From assembly GCA_029203105.1 (NCBI GenBank), contig CP119318.1, positions 4,788,501 through 4,852,500 on the forward strand: DNA of 64,000 nucleotides. The letters are read 5' to 3'. Of the stretch, positions 30,189-40,036 are shown one piece after another (the first letter of the stretch is position 1; each line of letters opens with the position of its first letter). Below the pieces are notes generated by a model. The model was not told the origin of the DNA. It did no database searches and saw only the letters and a list, made by a program, of their open reading frames with translations. This DNA comes from Candidatus Kaistia colombiensis (GTDB lineage: Bacteria > Pseudomonadota > Alphaproteobacteria > Rhizobiales > Kaistiaceae). A program made the translations under genes and the position numbers.

Positions 30189-31865
30189 ATGAAGGGTTCG
30201 AGCAAGATGACGTTGAAGGCGAAGGCTTTCCTGACGGGGGTGGCTCTGATCGGGCTGTCGGTCGGCTCGGCCCACGCCTATCTGCCGGAAGGCAAGACCT
30301 TCCGCGAGCGCGCCGGCAGCGCCGCCAGCCTCGCCCTGGCCGATGTCGCCAGCGACCCGGCCGCCCGCGCCCTGAAGGCATTGCTCGCCGAACCCCAGGC
30401 CAAGGCCACCTTCGCAGACAAGCGCGATCGCGCTGCCTTGGTCGAATTCTATGCCGAACGTGACTATCAGCCTGTCTGGATCGTTGATGGCGTCTATACG
30501 GCCCAGGCCCGCAGGATCATGGATCGGATTGCCGCCGCCGCCGAGGACGGCCTCGACCCCGCCGCCTACAGGCTGCCTCCGGCCGCGATCGGTGCCAGCA
30601 CGCCGGCCGGCCCCGACATCGTCGCCTCCGTCGATCTCCTGCTCAGCAAGGCGGTCCTGACCTATGCGCGCCAAGCCTATGCCGGACGCCTCGACCCGTC
30701 GTCGATCGGCCAGCTGATCACGCTGAAGCCGCTGCTGCCCGATCCGATCGAGGTGCTGACCACCGTGTCATCCGCCACCGATGGCGCGGCGGCGATCGCG
30801 GCCTACAATCCGCAGCACGAAGGCTATCTGCGCCTGAAGAAGGCGCTCGCCAAGGCCCGCGGCGGCGAAAAGGCCACGGTCCATGCGCCCGTGCCGGAAG
30901 GCAAGTCGATGAAGGTCGGCCTCGCCGATCCGCGCGTACCGCTGCTTCGGGCGCGGTTCGAGCTGCCGGCGCCCAGCAAGGCGCCGGAGGTCTATGACGA
31001 AACGCTGGCCGAGGCGGTGAAGTCCTTCCAGGCCGACAGGGGCCTGAAGGCGGACGGCATCGCCGGCAGCGCCACCGTCGCTTTCATCAACGGCGCCCAC
31101 AAGTCGAACACAGCCGAGATCATCGCCAATATGGAGCGTTGGCGCTGGATGCCGCGCGACCTCGGCGCGTTCCACATCGAGGCCAACATCCCGGAATTCA
31201 TGGTCCGGGTCGTCGATAACGGCAAGGTCATCCACACCACCCGCACCGTGATCGGCAAGATCACCAACCAGACCCCGATCTTCTCCGACGCGATGGAATC
31301 GATCGTCGTCAATCCGAGCTGGAACGTGCCGGCTTCGATCACCATGAAGGAAATGCTGCCGGCCGTCCGTCGCGACCCGAGCTACATGGCGCGCAAGGGC
31401 TATCAGGTGCTGGCCAATGTCGACGGCAAGTACCGCCCGGTCGATCCGCAGATGGTCGACTGGAGCAACGTCAACCCCCGCCAGATCATGATCCGTCAAC
31501 CGCCCGGCGACGACAATGCCCTCGGCAACGTCAAGTTCCTGTTCCCGAACGAGCACTCGGTCTATCTGCACGACACGCCATCCAAGAGCTTCTTCAAGCG
31601 CGACGCGCGCGCGCTCAGCCATGGCTGCGTCCGCGTTCAGGATCCGCTGGAGTTCGCGGACGTCCTGCTCGCGCATCAGGGCGGCTGGTCGCCGCAGCGG
31701 CTTCGCAAGATGGTCGGCGGCAAGGAAAAGTGGATCAATCTGCCGAATCGGATCCCGATCCACCTGACCTATTTCACCGCCTTTGTCGACGATGACGGCG
31801 TGGTCCAGACCCGCCCCGACATCTATGGCTACAACGCCCGGGTGGAAAAAGCGCTCGGCCTCTGA
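30189..31865 (+). CDS. L,D-transpeptidase (YcbB/LdtD type) with peptidoglycan-binding domain
   Basis: About 558 residues from ATG 30189, with a signal peptide (KAFLTGVALIGLSVGSAHA). A scaffold region and a peptidoglycan-binding domain (EAVKSFQADRGLKADGIAGS) lead to the YkuD domain, whose catalytic motif is SHGCVRVQDPLEFADVLL, with the active Cys near residue 478, and HLTYFTAFVDDDGVV at the end. These enzymes make 3-3 cross-links or attach proteins to peptidoglycan in the periplasm. It lies about 100 bases after the GAFTGA-less regulator, on the same strand, which suggests a functional link. A strong terminator follows. Confidence 0.92.
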   Translation: MKGSSKMTLKAKAFLTGVALIGLSVGSAHAYLPEGKTFRERAGSAASLALADVASDPAARALKALLAEPQAKATFADKRDRAALVEFYAERDYQPVWIVDGVYTAQARRIMDRIAAAAEDGLDPAAYRLPPAAIGASTPAGPDIVASVDLLLSKAVLTYARQAYAGRLDPSSIGQLITLKPLLPDPIEVLTTVSSATDGAAAIAAYNPQHEGYLRLKKALAKARGGEKATVHAPVPEGKSMKVGLADPRVPLLRARFELPAPSKAPEVYDETLAEAVKSFQADRGLKADGIAGSATVAFINGAHKSNTAEIIANMERWRWMPRDLGAFHIEANIPEFMVRVVDNGKVIHTTRTVIGKITNQTPIFSDAMESIVVNPSWNVPASITMKEMLPAVRRDPSYMARKGYQVLANVDGKYRPVDPQMVDWSNVNPRQIMIRQPPGDDNALGNVKFLFPNEHSVYLHDTPSKSFFKRDARALSHGCVRVQDPLEFADVLLAHQGGWSPQRLRKMVGGKEKWINLPNRIPIHLTYFTAFVDDDGVVQTRPDIYGYNARVEKALGL

Positions 31866-31933
31866 GCCCCGAAACTGGCTCCGCGCCTCGCTTGGCGGGG
31901 CGCGGTGTGCGCAGATCGACCGATTGAATGTGC

Positions 31934-31972
31934 GAAACCGCGCAGGAAAGCCGCCTGCGCGGTTTTCTTTTT
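31934..31972 (+). terminator. Terminator after the L,D-transpeptidase
   Basis: AAACCGCGCAGG pairs perfectly with CCTGCGCGGTTT (12 bp), then TCTTTTT. Confidence 0.9.
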
Positions 31973-32146
31973 GCCCCTCAAATGCCACGATCGTCTTCGA
32001 ATGTTGCGAAATGACAATGCCGTGATCGGCAGGTGAGCCCCATAGTAGGGGAGCAAAAAAGGTCGATTACGGTAAATGCTGATTAACTCTCTTCAAGCAT
32101 TCTGCCCTGTACGGGGGCCCATTTCGGGCAAGGACGCAGAAGCACA

Positions 32147-33907
32147 TTGATTAAGCAAACCGATCCGTTCGAGCGAGACCGCAGCCTGCTGCAACGTTGC
32201 AGCACCGCTATGCGCATGCTCCTCGCAACAACCGTCGTTGCCGGCTCAATGGTCGTCACGGCGTCGGTGGACGATGCTGGTGCTGCCGCGGGTGACCGCG
32301 CGCTCAAGCTCCACAACGGCCACACCAACGAAACCGCGACCATCGTCTTCAAGCGCAACGGCCGATACGACCCGGCCGGCCTGAAGCAGCTCAACGTATT
32401 CCTGCGCGACTGGCGCAAGAACGAGCCGACCAAGATGGACCCGCAGCTCTTCGACCTGATCTGGGAAGTGTACCAGCAGGCCGGATCGCGCGTTCCGATC
32501 ACCGTCGTCTGCGGCTATCGCTCGCCCGCCACGAACAGCATGCTCCGTTCCCGCTCGCGCGGCGTCGCCAAACAGAGCCAGCACATGCTCGGCAAGGCGA
32601 TGGATTTCTACATGCCGGACGTTCCCTTGGCCAAGCTCCGGGCCATCGGCCTGAAGATGCAGGTCGGCGGCGTCGGCTTCTACCCGACCTCGGGCTCGCC
32701 CTTCGTCCACATGGACACGGGCAGCGTTCGCCACTGGCCGAAGATGACGCGCGAGCAGCTCGTCCGCATCTTCCCGGACGGCAAGACGCTGCATGTGCCG
32801 TCCGACGGCCGGCCGCTTCCCGGCTATGAACAGGCGCTCGCCGCCTACAAGGCCCGCAAGGCCGGCGGCGGTTCCGTCATGATGGCCAGCGCCTCGACCG
32901 GCAAGGGCAAGTCCTGGTTCAGCCGCCTGACCGGCAACGACTCCGCCGACGAGGACGATATCCCCGCCGCCGCCGCGGCGCCCGCTCCGAAGCCGGGCAA
33001 GGCGCCGGCCGTGGACGCCGACGCCGATGCCGTGCAGGTCGCTGCTGTCGCCAAGACTGCCGAGCCGGAAGCCGAGGCTGTTCCGTTCGCAACGGCATCC
33101 GCGCCGCTGCCGCGCCCTGCCCCGAATCGCGAGCCGGAAGCCGTCGTCGTCGCAGCCGCCGATGTGGAGGCCGATGGCGCCTTCCCGCCGGCGCCGCGCC
33201 GTTCGCCCGTCGTACGGCCGGTCATGGCGCTTGCCAGCGTCGCGCCGATCCCGCAGGCATCCCCGATGCAGCCGACGCCAAGCTATGGCAGCGGCATCAG
33301 CGATACGCTGGCGGCGCTTGACGCCACCACTTCGGCCAAGGCCAATGGCCAGGTGGCTGGCCTCCGCGGTACGGCGGCCGACGCCATCGCCGAGGCTGTC
33401 GGCAAGGGCAAGCCGGCCAGCGACGCGATGATGGCCTATGCCGCACCGCTGACTTTCGACGATGGCGCAACAGCGCATATCGACGCCACGACCGGCGCCA
33501 TCGTCGCCGGCCGCGCGGCCAAGCCGGTCGCCAAGGCTTCGGTGACGGGCAGCGCCAAGCTCGCTTCGCTGGGCGCCGCCCGCGGGCTGCAGGATACCGC
33601 GTCGACGGCCGCGAGCGACCCGCTCGCCCGGCTGATGCCGGTTGCCTACGAGGCCGCGACCATCGAGCTCGTCACACGTACCGGCTCGACCCGTCAGCGC
33701 ACCTACGCCAACCTGCAGATGCCGACGCCCTTCTCGATGCCGGAACTGTTCACGGCACCGGAGCGCTCGATCCGCCTCGGTTTCGGCCGCATCGCTTATG
33801 AAGGCCTCCGGACCGACCGCTTTGCCGGCCCGCTGGTGCATCAGCTCGGTACGCAGGAATTTGCCTCGCTCGAGACGATCGGACGGACGGCGTTCCTGAA
33901 GCGCTGA
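32147..33907 (+). CDS. DUF882/M15-type murein peptidase with long low-complexity tail
   Basis: 586 residues from TTG 32147 (AAGGAC lies about a dozen bases before it); ATG 32210 is the alternative. A signal segment (MLLATTVVAGSMVVTASVDD) precedes the DUF882 peptidase_M15-like domain, about residues 45-225, with zinc ligands in SQHMLGKAMDFYMP and GSPFVHMDTGSVRHW. Relatives (YcbK, MepK-like) cleave peptidoglycan cross-links. The remaining 330 residues are Ala/Pro-rich and poorly ordered, with no domain I recognise, ending in a short conserved-looking block (SIRLGFGRIAYEGLRTDRFA). It follows the L,D-transpeptidase after a terminator and so has its own promoter. Confidence 0.85.
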   Translation: MIKQTDPFERDRSLLQRCSTAMRMLLATTVVAGSMVVTASVDDAGAAAGDRALKLHNGHTNETATIVFKRNGRYDPAGLKQLNVFLRDWRKNEPTKMDPQLFDLIWEVYQQAGSRVPITVVCGYRSPATNSMLRSRSRGVAKQSQHMLGKAMDFYMPDVPLAKLRAIGLKMQVGGVGFYPTSGSPFVHMDTGSVRHWPKMTREQLVRIFPDGKTLHVPSDGRPLPGYEQALAAYKARKAGGGSVMMASASTGKGKSWFSRLTGNDSADEDDIPAAAAAPAPKPGKAPAVDADADAVQVAAVAKTAEPEAEAVPFATASAPLPRPAPNREPEAVVVAAADVEADGAFPPAPRRSPVVRPVMALASVAPIPQASPMQPTPSYGSGISDTLAALDATTSAKANGQVAGLRGTAADAIAEAVGKGKPASDAMMAYAAPLTFDDGATAHIDATTGAIVAGRAAKPVAKASVTGSAKLASLGAARGLQDTASTAASDPLARLMPVAYEAATIELVTRTGSTRQRTYANLQMPTPFSMPELFTAPERSIRLGFGRIAYEGLRTDRFAGPLVHQLGTQEFASLETIGRTAFLKR

Positions 33908-34212
33908 CCGCGCCCGGGATTACAGACATCCAAAAGCGCCGCGGCGGCAAGCCGCGGCGCTTTTTTTTGTTGGGCCACTGCGGCGCCGGCGAGACGGGTC
34001 CCGCCGGACAAGACGCGCAAGCGACCGGCCAGGCGGCCGCGATCACGACATGTCGGCCTAACGTCCGTTCGCACGGAATTGGAAGATTGAAGAATGTGCC
34101 GGCCGCGGCGGGACGAGGGGAGCGGTAGCCTCAAAAAGGGCCGCGGACCCTGTCGATATGGACGCCGGGCTGGTATAGCCTTACGCCATCCCCCCATGAG
34201 GAAGCGTGCGCC
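33908..34212. other. Intergenic region with a terminator only
   Basis: After the terminator at 33932-33968 no further gene or RNA is convincing. A short hairpin-rich stretch at 34130-34195 precedes the next small gene. Confidence 0.4.
33932..33968 (+). terminator. Terminator after the DUF882 gene
   Basis: AAAAGCGCCGCGGC pairs with GCCGCGGCGCTTTT, followed by four more T. Confidence 0.92.
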
Positions 34213-34386
34213 ATGACCGAAACGACCGACCGCTTCAAGAAGTCCCCCCGCCGGGCCAAAACCCCGGTGAAACGGGTGTCCCTGTCGGCCGAAGCCCGAC
34301 AGGCCTATGAGGATCTGGTGCGCACCCGCGACGAGCGCGAGCGCGCCTACGGCCAGCATCTGCCGGCCGACAACAAGGGCAAATAG
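34213..34386 (+). CDS. Small basic hypothetical protein
   Basis: A 57-residue ORF from ATG 34213: MTETTDRFKKSPRRAKTPVK, then RVSLSAEARQAYEDLVRTRD and ERERAYGQHL. The first half is strongly basic and the second is one amphipathic helix. The composition and codon use are protein-like, and GAGGAAG precedes the start by about 10 bases. I do not recognise a family. It is convergent with gapR. Confidence 0.55.
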   Translation: MTETTDRFKKSPRRAKTPVKRVSLSAEARQAYEDLVRTRDERERAYGQHLPADNKGK

Positions 34387-34455
34387 CCCGTCTGCGAACC
34401 CGGCGACGTGCGATCGGAGCGGTGCTCCGATCGACCCGTCAGGCGACCCGGCTGG

Positions 34456-34707
34456 TCAGACCATGCCGAGCGCGTTCTTGTAGAGTTCGAGGATCGCCTC
34501 TTGCTCTTCGCGCTCGTTGGCGTCCTGCTTGCGCAGCGCCACGATCTTGCGCAGCGCCTTGGTGTCGTAGCCATTGGCCTTCGCCTCGCCATAGACATCC
34601 TTGATGTCGTCGGCGATTGCCTTCTTCTCTTCCTCGAGCCGCTCGATCCGCTCGACAATGGACCTGAGCTGGGCAGCGGCTATGCCCTGGACTTCATCTT
34701 CAGCCAT
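34456..34707 (-). CDS. gapR: GapR nucleoid-associated protein (DUF2312)
   Basis: An 83-residue protein from ATG 34707 ([20 protein letters not shown]). It matches DUF2312 throughout: [40 protein letters not shown] and [18 protein letters not shown]. GapR in Caulobacter clamps overtwisted DNA ahead of polymerases and stimulates topoisomerases. The upstream in-frame ATG (34722) adds five residues outside the family consensus. Confidence 0.93.
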   Translation of the reverse strand: MAEDEVQGIAAAQLRSIVERIERLEEEKKAIADDIKDVYGEAKANGYDTKALRKIVALRKQDANEREEQEAILELYKNALGMV

Positions 34708-34796
34708 GGTGGGGAACCTCAAAAGATTGGCGACAGGCGAGCGTGAGTGCCCGACTTAGCCGAATGGGTCAAGTGCGCAGGGGATGTGCCGGCGCG

Positions 34797-35114
34797 TCAA
34801 TGATCGGGGCGATTGGTCGCGAAGGCCGCCTTTTGCTCGGCCGTGGCCTCGCGCTGGTTGCGCTTCTGCCACTCGGCATAGGGCATGCCATAGATGATCT
34901 CGCGCGACGCATCCTTGGAGATCTCGATCCCCCTCGCCTCCGCCGCCTCGCGATACCAATTCGACAGGCAGTTGCGGCAGAAGCCGGCGAGATTCATCAG
35001 ATCGATGTTCTGCACGTCGCTGCGCTCGCGCAGATGCGCCACGAGGCTGCGAAACGCCGCCGCCTCGAGCTCGGTCGTCGTCTGCGGGTCGAGATTGGGG
35101 GCCGGAGTTGTCAT
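34797..35114 (-). CDS. DUF1244-family protein
   Basis: A 105-residue cytoplasmic protein from ATG 35114. The diagnostic block is DLMNLAGFCRNCLSNWYREA followed by IIYGMPYAEWQKRNQREAT. The CRNC pair suggests a metal or redox site, but no biochemical function is established to my knowledge. It is downstream of, and on the same strand as, the N-formylglutamate amidohydrolase-like gene, 38 bases away, and likely co-transcribed with it. Confidence 0.88.
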   Translation of the reverse strand: MTTPAPNLDPQTTTELEAAAFRSLVAHLRERSDVQNIDLMNLAGFCRNCLSNWYREAAEARGIEISKDASREIIYGMPYAEWQKRNQREATAEQKAAFATNRPDH

Positions 35115-35152
35115 GTCAGCAAGCCTTCGAAAGGGGGGCGACGAAAGCCCGG

Positions 35153-35971
35153 TTAGGAATCGGCCAACGAGCCGAAAAACTGGACCCGGTGCGGCGCCTC
35201 GCCGATCTTGAGATCGAGCAGCACCTTGGCCAGGCGATCGGTCCATTCGGAGACACCGGCCGGATCGGCGATCAGATCCTGGCGAATCTCGACCAGCGCA
35301 TGGGCGAGGCCGCGCTGGGTCGCATGCCGATAGAGCGTGTCGCCCTTGAGCGCGCCATGATAAGGCTCGTTGTCGCCGACGGCGATCGCCGGATCCCCGG
35401 CGAGACCGGCGATCAGCGGCCGCGCCAGACGCGGATCGGCATCCCAGAGAATGCCGGCGTGCCAAGGCCGGGGAACCCCCTTCCAGAGCGGCGTGAAGCT
35501 ATGGATCGACAGGATCATCGGGATCCGGCCGGTCGCCATTCCGGCCTCGATCGCGCGCGTCACCGCGTCGTCATAAGGCCGGTAGAAGCGCGCGATGCGG
35601 CGTTCGCGCTCCGCCATGTCGATCCGCGCGTTGCGCGGGATCACCGCACCGTCGGAAAGCCGCATGATCAGGGTCGGATCGTCCAGGCCGCGATTGGGAT
35701 CGATCAGCAGCCGCGAGAAATGCGACAGGACCGCCGGAATGCCGAAGCGCACGGCAAGCGCCCGGGTCAGCGCCTCGGCGCCGATGTCATAGGCGATGTG
35801 GCGCTCAAACTCGGAGGGCGGCAGGCCGAGCGAGCCATATTCGTCCGGCACATGGCTCGAGGCATGATCGCAGAGCAGGATCAGCCCGGCAGCGGCGTCG
35901 CCCGCAACGATCTCGAAAGCGGCCTCGGCCGCGCTGTCGCCCGCGAGCGTGGGATTTAAAGCGTCGTGCAT
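35153..35971 (-). CDS. N-formylglutamate amidohydrolase family protein
   Basis: A 272-residue protein from ATG 35971. The family motifs are LLCDHASSHVPDEYGSLGLP, HIAYDIGAEALTRALAVRF, SRLLIDPNRG and MILSIHSFTPLWKGVPRPWH, with the His and Asp metal ligands. The family is HutG-like (N-formyl-L-glutamate to glutamate and formate) but no other hut gene is nearby, so the actual substrate is open. A paralogue, frameshifted, lies at 58612-59597. Divergent from a DMT transporter gene. Confidence 0.88.
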   Translation of the reverse strand: MHDALNPTLAGDSAAEAAFEIVAGDAAAGLILLCDHASSHVPDEYGSLGLPPSEFERHIAYDIGAEALTRALAVRFGIPAVLSHFSRLLIDPNRGLDDPTLIMRLSDGAVIPRNARIDMAERERRIARFYRPYDDAVTRAIEAGMATGRIPMILSIHSFTPLWKGVPRPWHAGILWDADPRLARPLIAGLAGDPAIAVGDNEPYHGALKGDTLYRHATQRGLAHALVEIRQDLIADPAGVSEWTDRLAKVLLDLKIGEAPHRVQFFGSLADS

Positions 35972-36013
35972 GGCTAAATGATAGTGACCCGGCCGGGCCG
36001 CTGCCATAGGAAT

Positions 36014-36946
36014 GTGCTCCCCTTCCCCATCGAGATCGCCTTGTCCTCCCCTCCGTCCACGCCGCCGCCCGCCTCCGTCGCCGCCTTCGCCATCCCGGCC
36101 CTCATTCTCGGCGCGATGGCGATGGGCATCTCGCCGATCTTCGTCCGGCTGACGGATGTCGGCCCGTTCGCGAGCGCCTTCTGGCGCGTCGGTGGGGCGC
36201 TGCCGTTGCTGTTCGCCTGGGCGCTGTTCGAGGCGCGCCGATCCGGGGCGCCGATGGCCTCGATCTGGAAGGTCGACGGCGCGATCCTCGCGGCCGGCGG
36301 GCTGTTCGCCTGCGATCTGCTGTTCTGGCACCTGGCCATCCTGAAGACGAGCGTCGCCAACGCCACCTTCCTCGCGACCATGGCGCCGGTCTGGGTGGTG
36401 CTGGGGTCCGGCTTCTTCATCGGCGAGAAGGTCGGCCGCAGCGTGCTGGCGGGGCTGGCGCTCTGCCTGCTCGGCGCGACCTTCCTGATCAGCGTCAGCT
36501 GGCGCATGCGGCCGGAGCATCTGGATGGCGACCTCTACGGGATCATGACGTCGTTTTTCTTCGGCGGCTATTTCCTCGCGGTGCGCGCGGCGCGCCGCCG
36601 CTCTTCCGCCGGCAAGATCACCTTCCTGTCGACGCTGATCACCGCGGCGGTTCTGTGGGGCGTCGCCCTCCTTACCGAACCGCGCATCCTGCCGGCGACG
36701 GCCGAGAGCGCCGCGTCGCTCGCCGGGCTCGCCTTCATCAGCCATGCCGGGGGCCAGGGCCTGCTCGCCTTCGCGCTCGGCCATCTGCCTGCCGCTTTTT
36801 CGGCGCTGGTAATCTTCCTGGAAGCGGTCGCCGCGGCCGTCGCGGGCTGGCTGTTCCTCGGCGAGGCCGTTTCGCTGCCGCAAATGCTCGGCGGCGCCTT
36901 CATCCTCGCCGGTATTTTCATCGCCCGCCCGCAACGCGGCGGTTGA
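36014..36946 (+). CDS. EamA/DMT-family transporter
   Basis: About 310 residues with ten predicted membrane helices in two EamA halves (FAIPALILGAMAMGISPIFV in the first and the second ending ALVIFLEAVAAAVAGWLFLG with GEAVSLPQMLGGAFILAG). The start is uncertain: ATG 35978 would put the start codon seven bases from the divergent gene's start, so I prefer GTG 36014, which has AGGA just before it. Such carriers export amino acids or metabolites across the inner membrane; the substrate is unknown. Confidence 0.85.
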   Translation: MLPFPIEIALSSPPSTPPPASVAAFAIPALILGAMAMGISPIFVRLTDVGPFASAFWRVGGALPLLFAWALFEARRSGAPMASIWKVDGAILAAGGLFACDLLFWHLAILKTSVANATFLATMAPVWVVLGSGFFIGEKVGRSVLAGLALCLLGATFLISVSWRMRPEHLDGDLYGIMTSFFFGGYFLAVRAARRRSSAGKITFLSTLITAAVLWGVALLTEPRILPATAESAASLAGLAFISHAGGQGLLAFALGHLPAAFSALVIFLEAVAAAVAGWLFLGEAVSLPQMLGGAFILAGIFIARPQRGG

Positions 36947-37144
36947 TGAAAGGGTTTCAGCCATCATGCCGCCGTGTTTAATTTGAACATCACAAAAATG
37001 CGATTCATCGAACTGAAATCGGCGGCCAGCCCGCATCGGACGCGGGCCTTGCCACCGCCCGTTTCCCTCGCGCCAAGGTTGACAGCCGGAAAGCCGCAGC
37101 GTCATAAAGCTGCCTCCTGCGTCAACCGGTTCGCGACCTCATCG

Positions 37145-37606
37145 ATGCGATCACATGAGCTTCGACATTGGCCGCGCTCGGCCCTCCTCGGCGGCCTCGT
37201 CGCGCTGGCGGCCCTGTTCCTGCAATCCGCGCCGGCCGCCGCCGATCTGCGCCTCTGCAACAAGACGCCCAGTCGGGTCGGCGTCGCCATCGGTTACAAG
37301 GACAAGAAAGTCTGGACGACCGAAGGATGGTGGAACGTTCCCGTCAATAGCTGCGAGACGCTCGTCAGCGGCACGCTCGTGTCACGCTACTATTACGTCT
37401 ATGCGGTCGACTACGACCATGGCGGCGAGTGGAGCGGCAAATACGTGATGTGCACGAAAGACAAAATGTTTACCATTGAAGGCACCGAAGATTGCGTGCC
37501 GCGTGGTTTTAACCGTTCCGGTTTCTTCGAAGTCGATACCGGCGAACAAACCAGCTGGACGATCCAGCTCAACGAACCCGCACAGCAAGGAGCGCAACGC
37601 AAATGA
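37145..37606 (+). CDS. DUF1036-family exported protein
   Basis: A 153-residue protein from ATG 37145 (MRSHELRHWPRSALLGGLVA), with a signal peptide (LAALFLQSAPAAA). The mature part is the DUF1036 domain (DLRLCNKTPSRVGVAIGYKD, WTTEGWWNVPVNSCETLVSG, YYYVYAVDYDHGGEWSG). Cysteines suggest periplasmic disulfides. The stop overlaps the pyruvate kinase ATG (ATGA), so the two are translationally coupled. This pairing with pyk is common in the group; the role is unknown. Confidence 0.87.
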   Translation: MRSHELRHWPRSALLGGLVALAALFLQSAPAAADLRLCNKTPSRVGVAIGYKDKKVWTTEGWWNVPVNSCETLVSGTLVSRYYYVYAVDYDHGGEWSGKYVMCTKDKMFTIEGTEDCVPRGFNRSGFFEVDTGEQTSWTIQLNEPAQQGAQRK

Positions 37607-39044
37607 GACGGTCGCGCAAGGTCAAGATTCTCGCGACCCTGGGTCCGGCATCTTCCGACAAGAAGATGATCGAGTCCCTGTTCCGGGCCGGCGCCGATGT
37701 GTTCCGCATCAACATGAGCCACACGACGCATGAGAAGCTGAACGATCTCGTTCGCATCATCCGCGCCGTGGAGGCCGATGTCGGCCGGCCGATCGGCATC
37801 CTCGCCGACCTTCAGGGGCCGAAGCTCCGCCTGGGCACCTTTGCCGACAAGGCCGTCGATATCACCGTCGGCCAGAATTTCACGCTCGACAGCGATCCGA
37901 CGCCCGGCACCAACGGTCGCGTCTTCCTGCCGCATCCCGAGATCCTCGAGGCGCTCGAGCCCGGCCATCGCCTGCTGATCGACGACGGCAAGGTTCGCCT
38001 GCGCGTCATCTCGACGGACGGCAAGAGCGCGCTGACCACGGTTGAGGTCGGCCTCAAGCTTTCCGATCGCAAGGGCGTCAGCGTCCCGGATTCGACGATC
38101 AAGACGGGCGCACTGACCCCGAAGGACCGCGCCGATCTCGACGCCGCGCTCCAGGCCAATGTCGACTGGATCGCGCTCTCCTTCGTGCAGCGTCCGGACG
38201 ACGTCGCCGAAGTGCGCAAGATCGCTGCCGGCCGCGCCGGCATCATGTCGAAGATCGAGAAGCCGCAGGCTGTCCAGCGTCTGGCCGAGATCATCGAGAC
38301 TCTCCGACGCGCTGATGGTGGCGCGTGGCGATCTCGGCGTCGAGATGCCGCTGGAGCAGGTTCCGGGCATCCAGAAGCAGATCACCCGTGCCTGCCGCCG
38401 CGCCGGCAAGCCGGTGGTCGTCGCCACCCAGATGCTGGAATCGATGATCACGCGCGCCGGTCCCGACCCGCGCCGAGGTGTCCGACGTCGCCACCGCCGT
38501 CTATGAAGGCGCGGACGCCGTCATGCTGTCGGCCGAATCCGCCGCCGGCGCCTTCCCGATCGAGGCCGTCGCGACGATGGACCGGATCGCCACCCAGGTG
38601 GAGCTCGATTCGAACCACAAGAACATCATGCACGCCCAGCGCACCGAGCCGGAGGCGACCGGCGCCGACGCGATCTCGGCCGCCGCGCGCCAGATCGCCG
38701 AGACGCTCAACCTCGCCGCGATCTGCTGCTACACGGCCTCGGGCTCGACCGGCCTCCGCGCCGCGCGCGAGCGCCCGCAGACCCCGATCATCGCCCTGTC
38801 GCCGATCGTCTCGACGGCGCGGCGCCTGTCGGTCGTCTGGGGCCTGCACTGCGTCGTCAGCGACGACGCCTACAACCTCGACGACATGGTGAACCGCGCC
38901 TGCTTCATCGCCAATCGCGAAGAATTCGCGAAGCCCGGCGACCGGATCATCATCACCGCCGGCGTGCCGCTGCGCACGCCGGGCGCGACCAACATGCTGC
39001 GCATTGCCTATGTCGGCACCGGCGCGGAAGAAGGTCGCCGCTAA
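37603..39044 (+). pseudogene. pyk: Pyruvate kinase, two frameshifts (probably sequence error)
   Basis: Starts MRRSRKVKILATLGPASSDK. Present are GADVFRINMSHTTHEKLNDL, the substrate block ([20 protein letters not shown], then [20 protein letters not shown] in the next frame), [17 protein letters not shown] and ADAVMLSAESAAGAFPIEAV, plus a full C-terminal domain. Total about 479 residues, normal for the type. Breaks near 38303 and 38465 are single bases. It transfers phosphate from phosphoenolpyruvate to ADP, the last step of glycolysis. A perfect terminator follows. Confidence 0.92.
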
Positions 39045-39084
39045 GGCATTTCCTCGCTCCCCGGAGCGAGACAGCCATCATCGA

Positions 39085-39118
39085 CGGGGCGCGCCGCTCG
39101 GCGCGCCCCGTTTTTTTT
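39085..39118 (+). terminator. Terminator after pyk
   Basis: CGGGGCGCGC pairs with GCGCGCCCCG and eight T follow. Confidence 0.93.
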
Positions 39119-39246
39119 GGAGGGCACTCGGGCCGCTTCCGGCAACTGATAGGCGATATCAGCCCTGCCCCGAGGACAATCTGGGCACGACAGTGGTCGC
39201 CCTTTGCGGGGGCGCTGGCCTCATTCGAGATGTCGGAGAAAACGTC

Positions 39247-39837
39247 CTAGATCTCGCGACCATCAATCTGCGGTTCGAGCGTCTTGATGGCGTCGCGGAC
39301 CTGATCGTCGAGATACGGGTCGATGGCGATTGCCTTCTTCAGCGCCAGAAGCGCTTCCTTCTTGCGGTCGATCTCGTTCAGGATCATGCCGAGGCCGGCC
39401 AGCGCACCGAAATGGCGGGGCTCCAGCGCCAGGACCTTGTCGAGGTCGGAAAGCGCCTTGCCATAATCATTCTGCAGGAAGAACAGCGTCGCACGACGGT
39501 TCCAGCCCTCGACATAGTCGGGCCGCATCGTCGTGACGGCGTCGAGATAGTCGAAGGCGCGGGGGAAGTTCTTGGTGGCGATCGCTTCGGTCGCCCACTG
39601 CATCAGCAGATCGATCGTATCGCTGCCGGAATCGCGCCAGCGGCGCTCCAGCTCGGCTTCGATGGCCGAACCAGCCGTCTCGTCGCCGGGCTTGGCCAGC
39701 GACGTGAAGAGCTGGTCGAGGCTCTGGTCGGCGAGGCCGTCGTTCTTCGACGCGGAATCGCCAGCGCCCGGCGTCGCCGCAAGCGACACCGACGAAAGCG
39801 CAACGAAGGCAAACAACGAAATGACAAATGCCCGCAT
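39247..39837 (-). CDS. Exported TPR-repeat protein
   Basis: A 196-residue protein with an N-terminal signal (MRAFVISLFAFVALSSVSLA) and three TPR units: NFPRAFDYLDAVTTMRPDYV, DYGKALSDLDKVLALEPRHF and RKKEALLALKKAIAIDPYLD. Probably a periplasmic scaffold. It converges with pyk and is followed upstream, on the same strand, by rpmJ; the two are about 70 bases apart. Confidence 0.85.
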   Translation of the reverse strand: MRAFVISLFAFVALSSVSLAATPGAGDSASKNDGLADQSLDQLFTSLAKPGDETAGSAIEAELERRWRDSGSDTIDLLMQWATEAIATKNFPRAFDYLDAVTTMRPDYVEGWNRRATLFFLQNDYGKALSDLDKVLALEPRHFGALAGLGMILNEIDRKKEALLALKKAIAIDPYLDDQVRDAIKTLEPQIDGREI

Positions 39838-39910
39838 GGTGGCAATTTAAGCCTTCATGCGGGCATCGTCAAAATCGGATCCGGATGGCGCGCCAGAGCG
39901 CACCCGCCAA

Positions 39911-40036
39911 TCAGCCCTGACGGGCCTTGTAGCGCGGATTGACCTTGTTGATGATGAAAACACGGCCCTTCCGGCGCACGAGCCGGTTGGCGCGGTGACG
40001 CCCGAGAAGGGACTTGAGCGAGTTCTTGATCTTCAT
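39911..40036 (-). CDS. rpmJ: 50S ribosomal protein L36 (zinc-free form)
   Basis: A 41-residue protein: [20 protein letters not shown] then [20 protein letters not shown]. It lacks the CxxC...CxxxxH zinc ligands, so it is the C-minus (YkgO-like) type, matching the zinc-free L31 of this window. Too short for many gene callers. Start ATG 40036. Confidence 0.95.
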   Translation of the reverse strand: MKIKNSLKSLLGRHRANRLVRRKGRVFIINKVNPRYKARQG

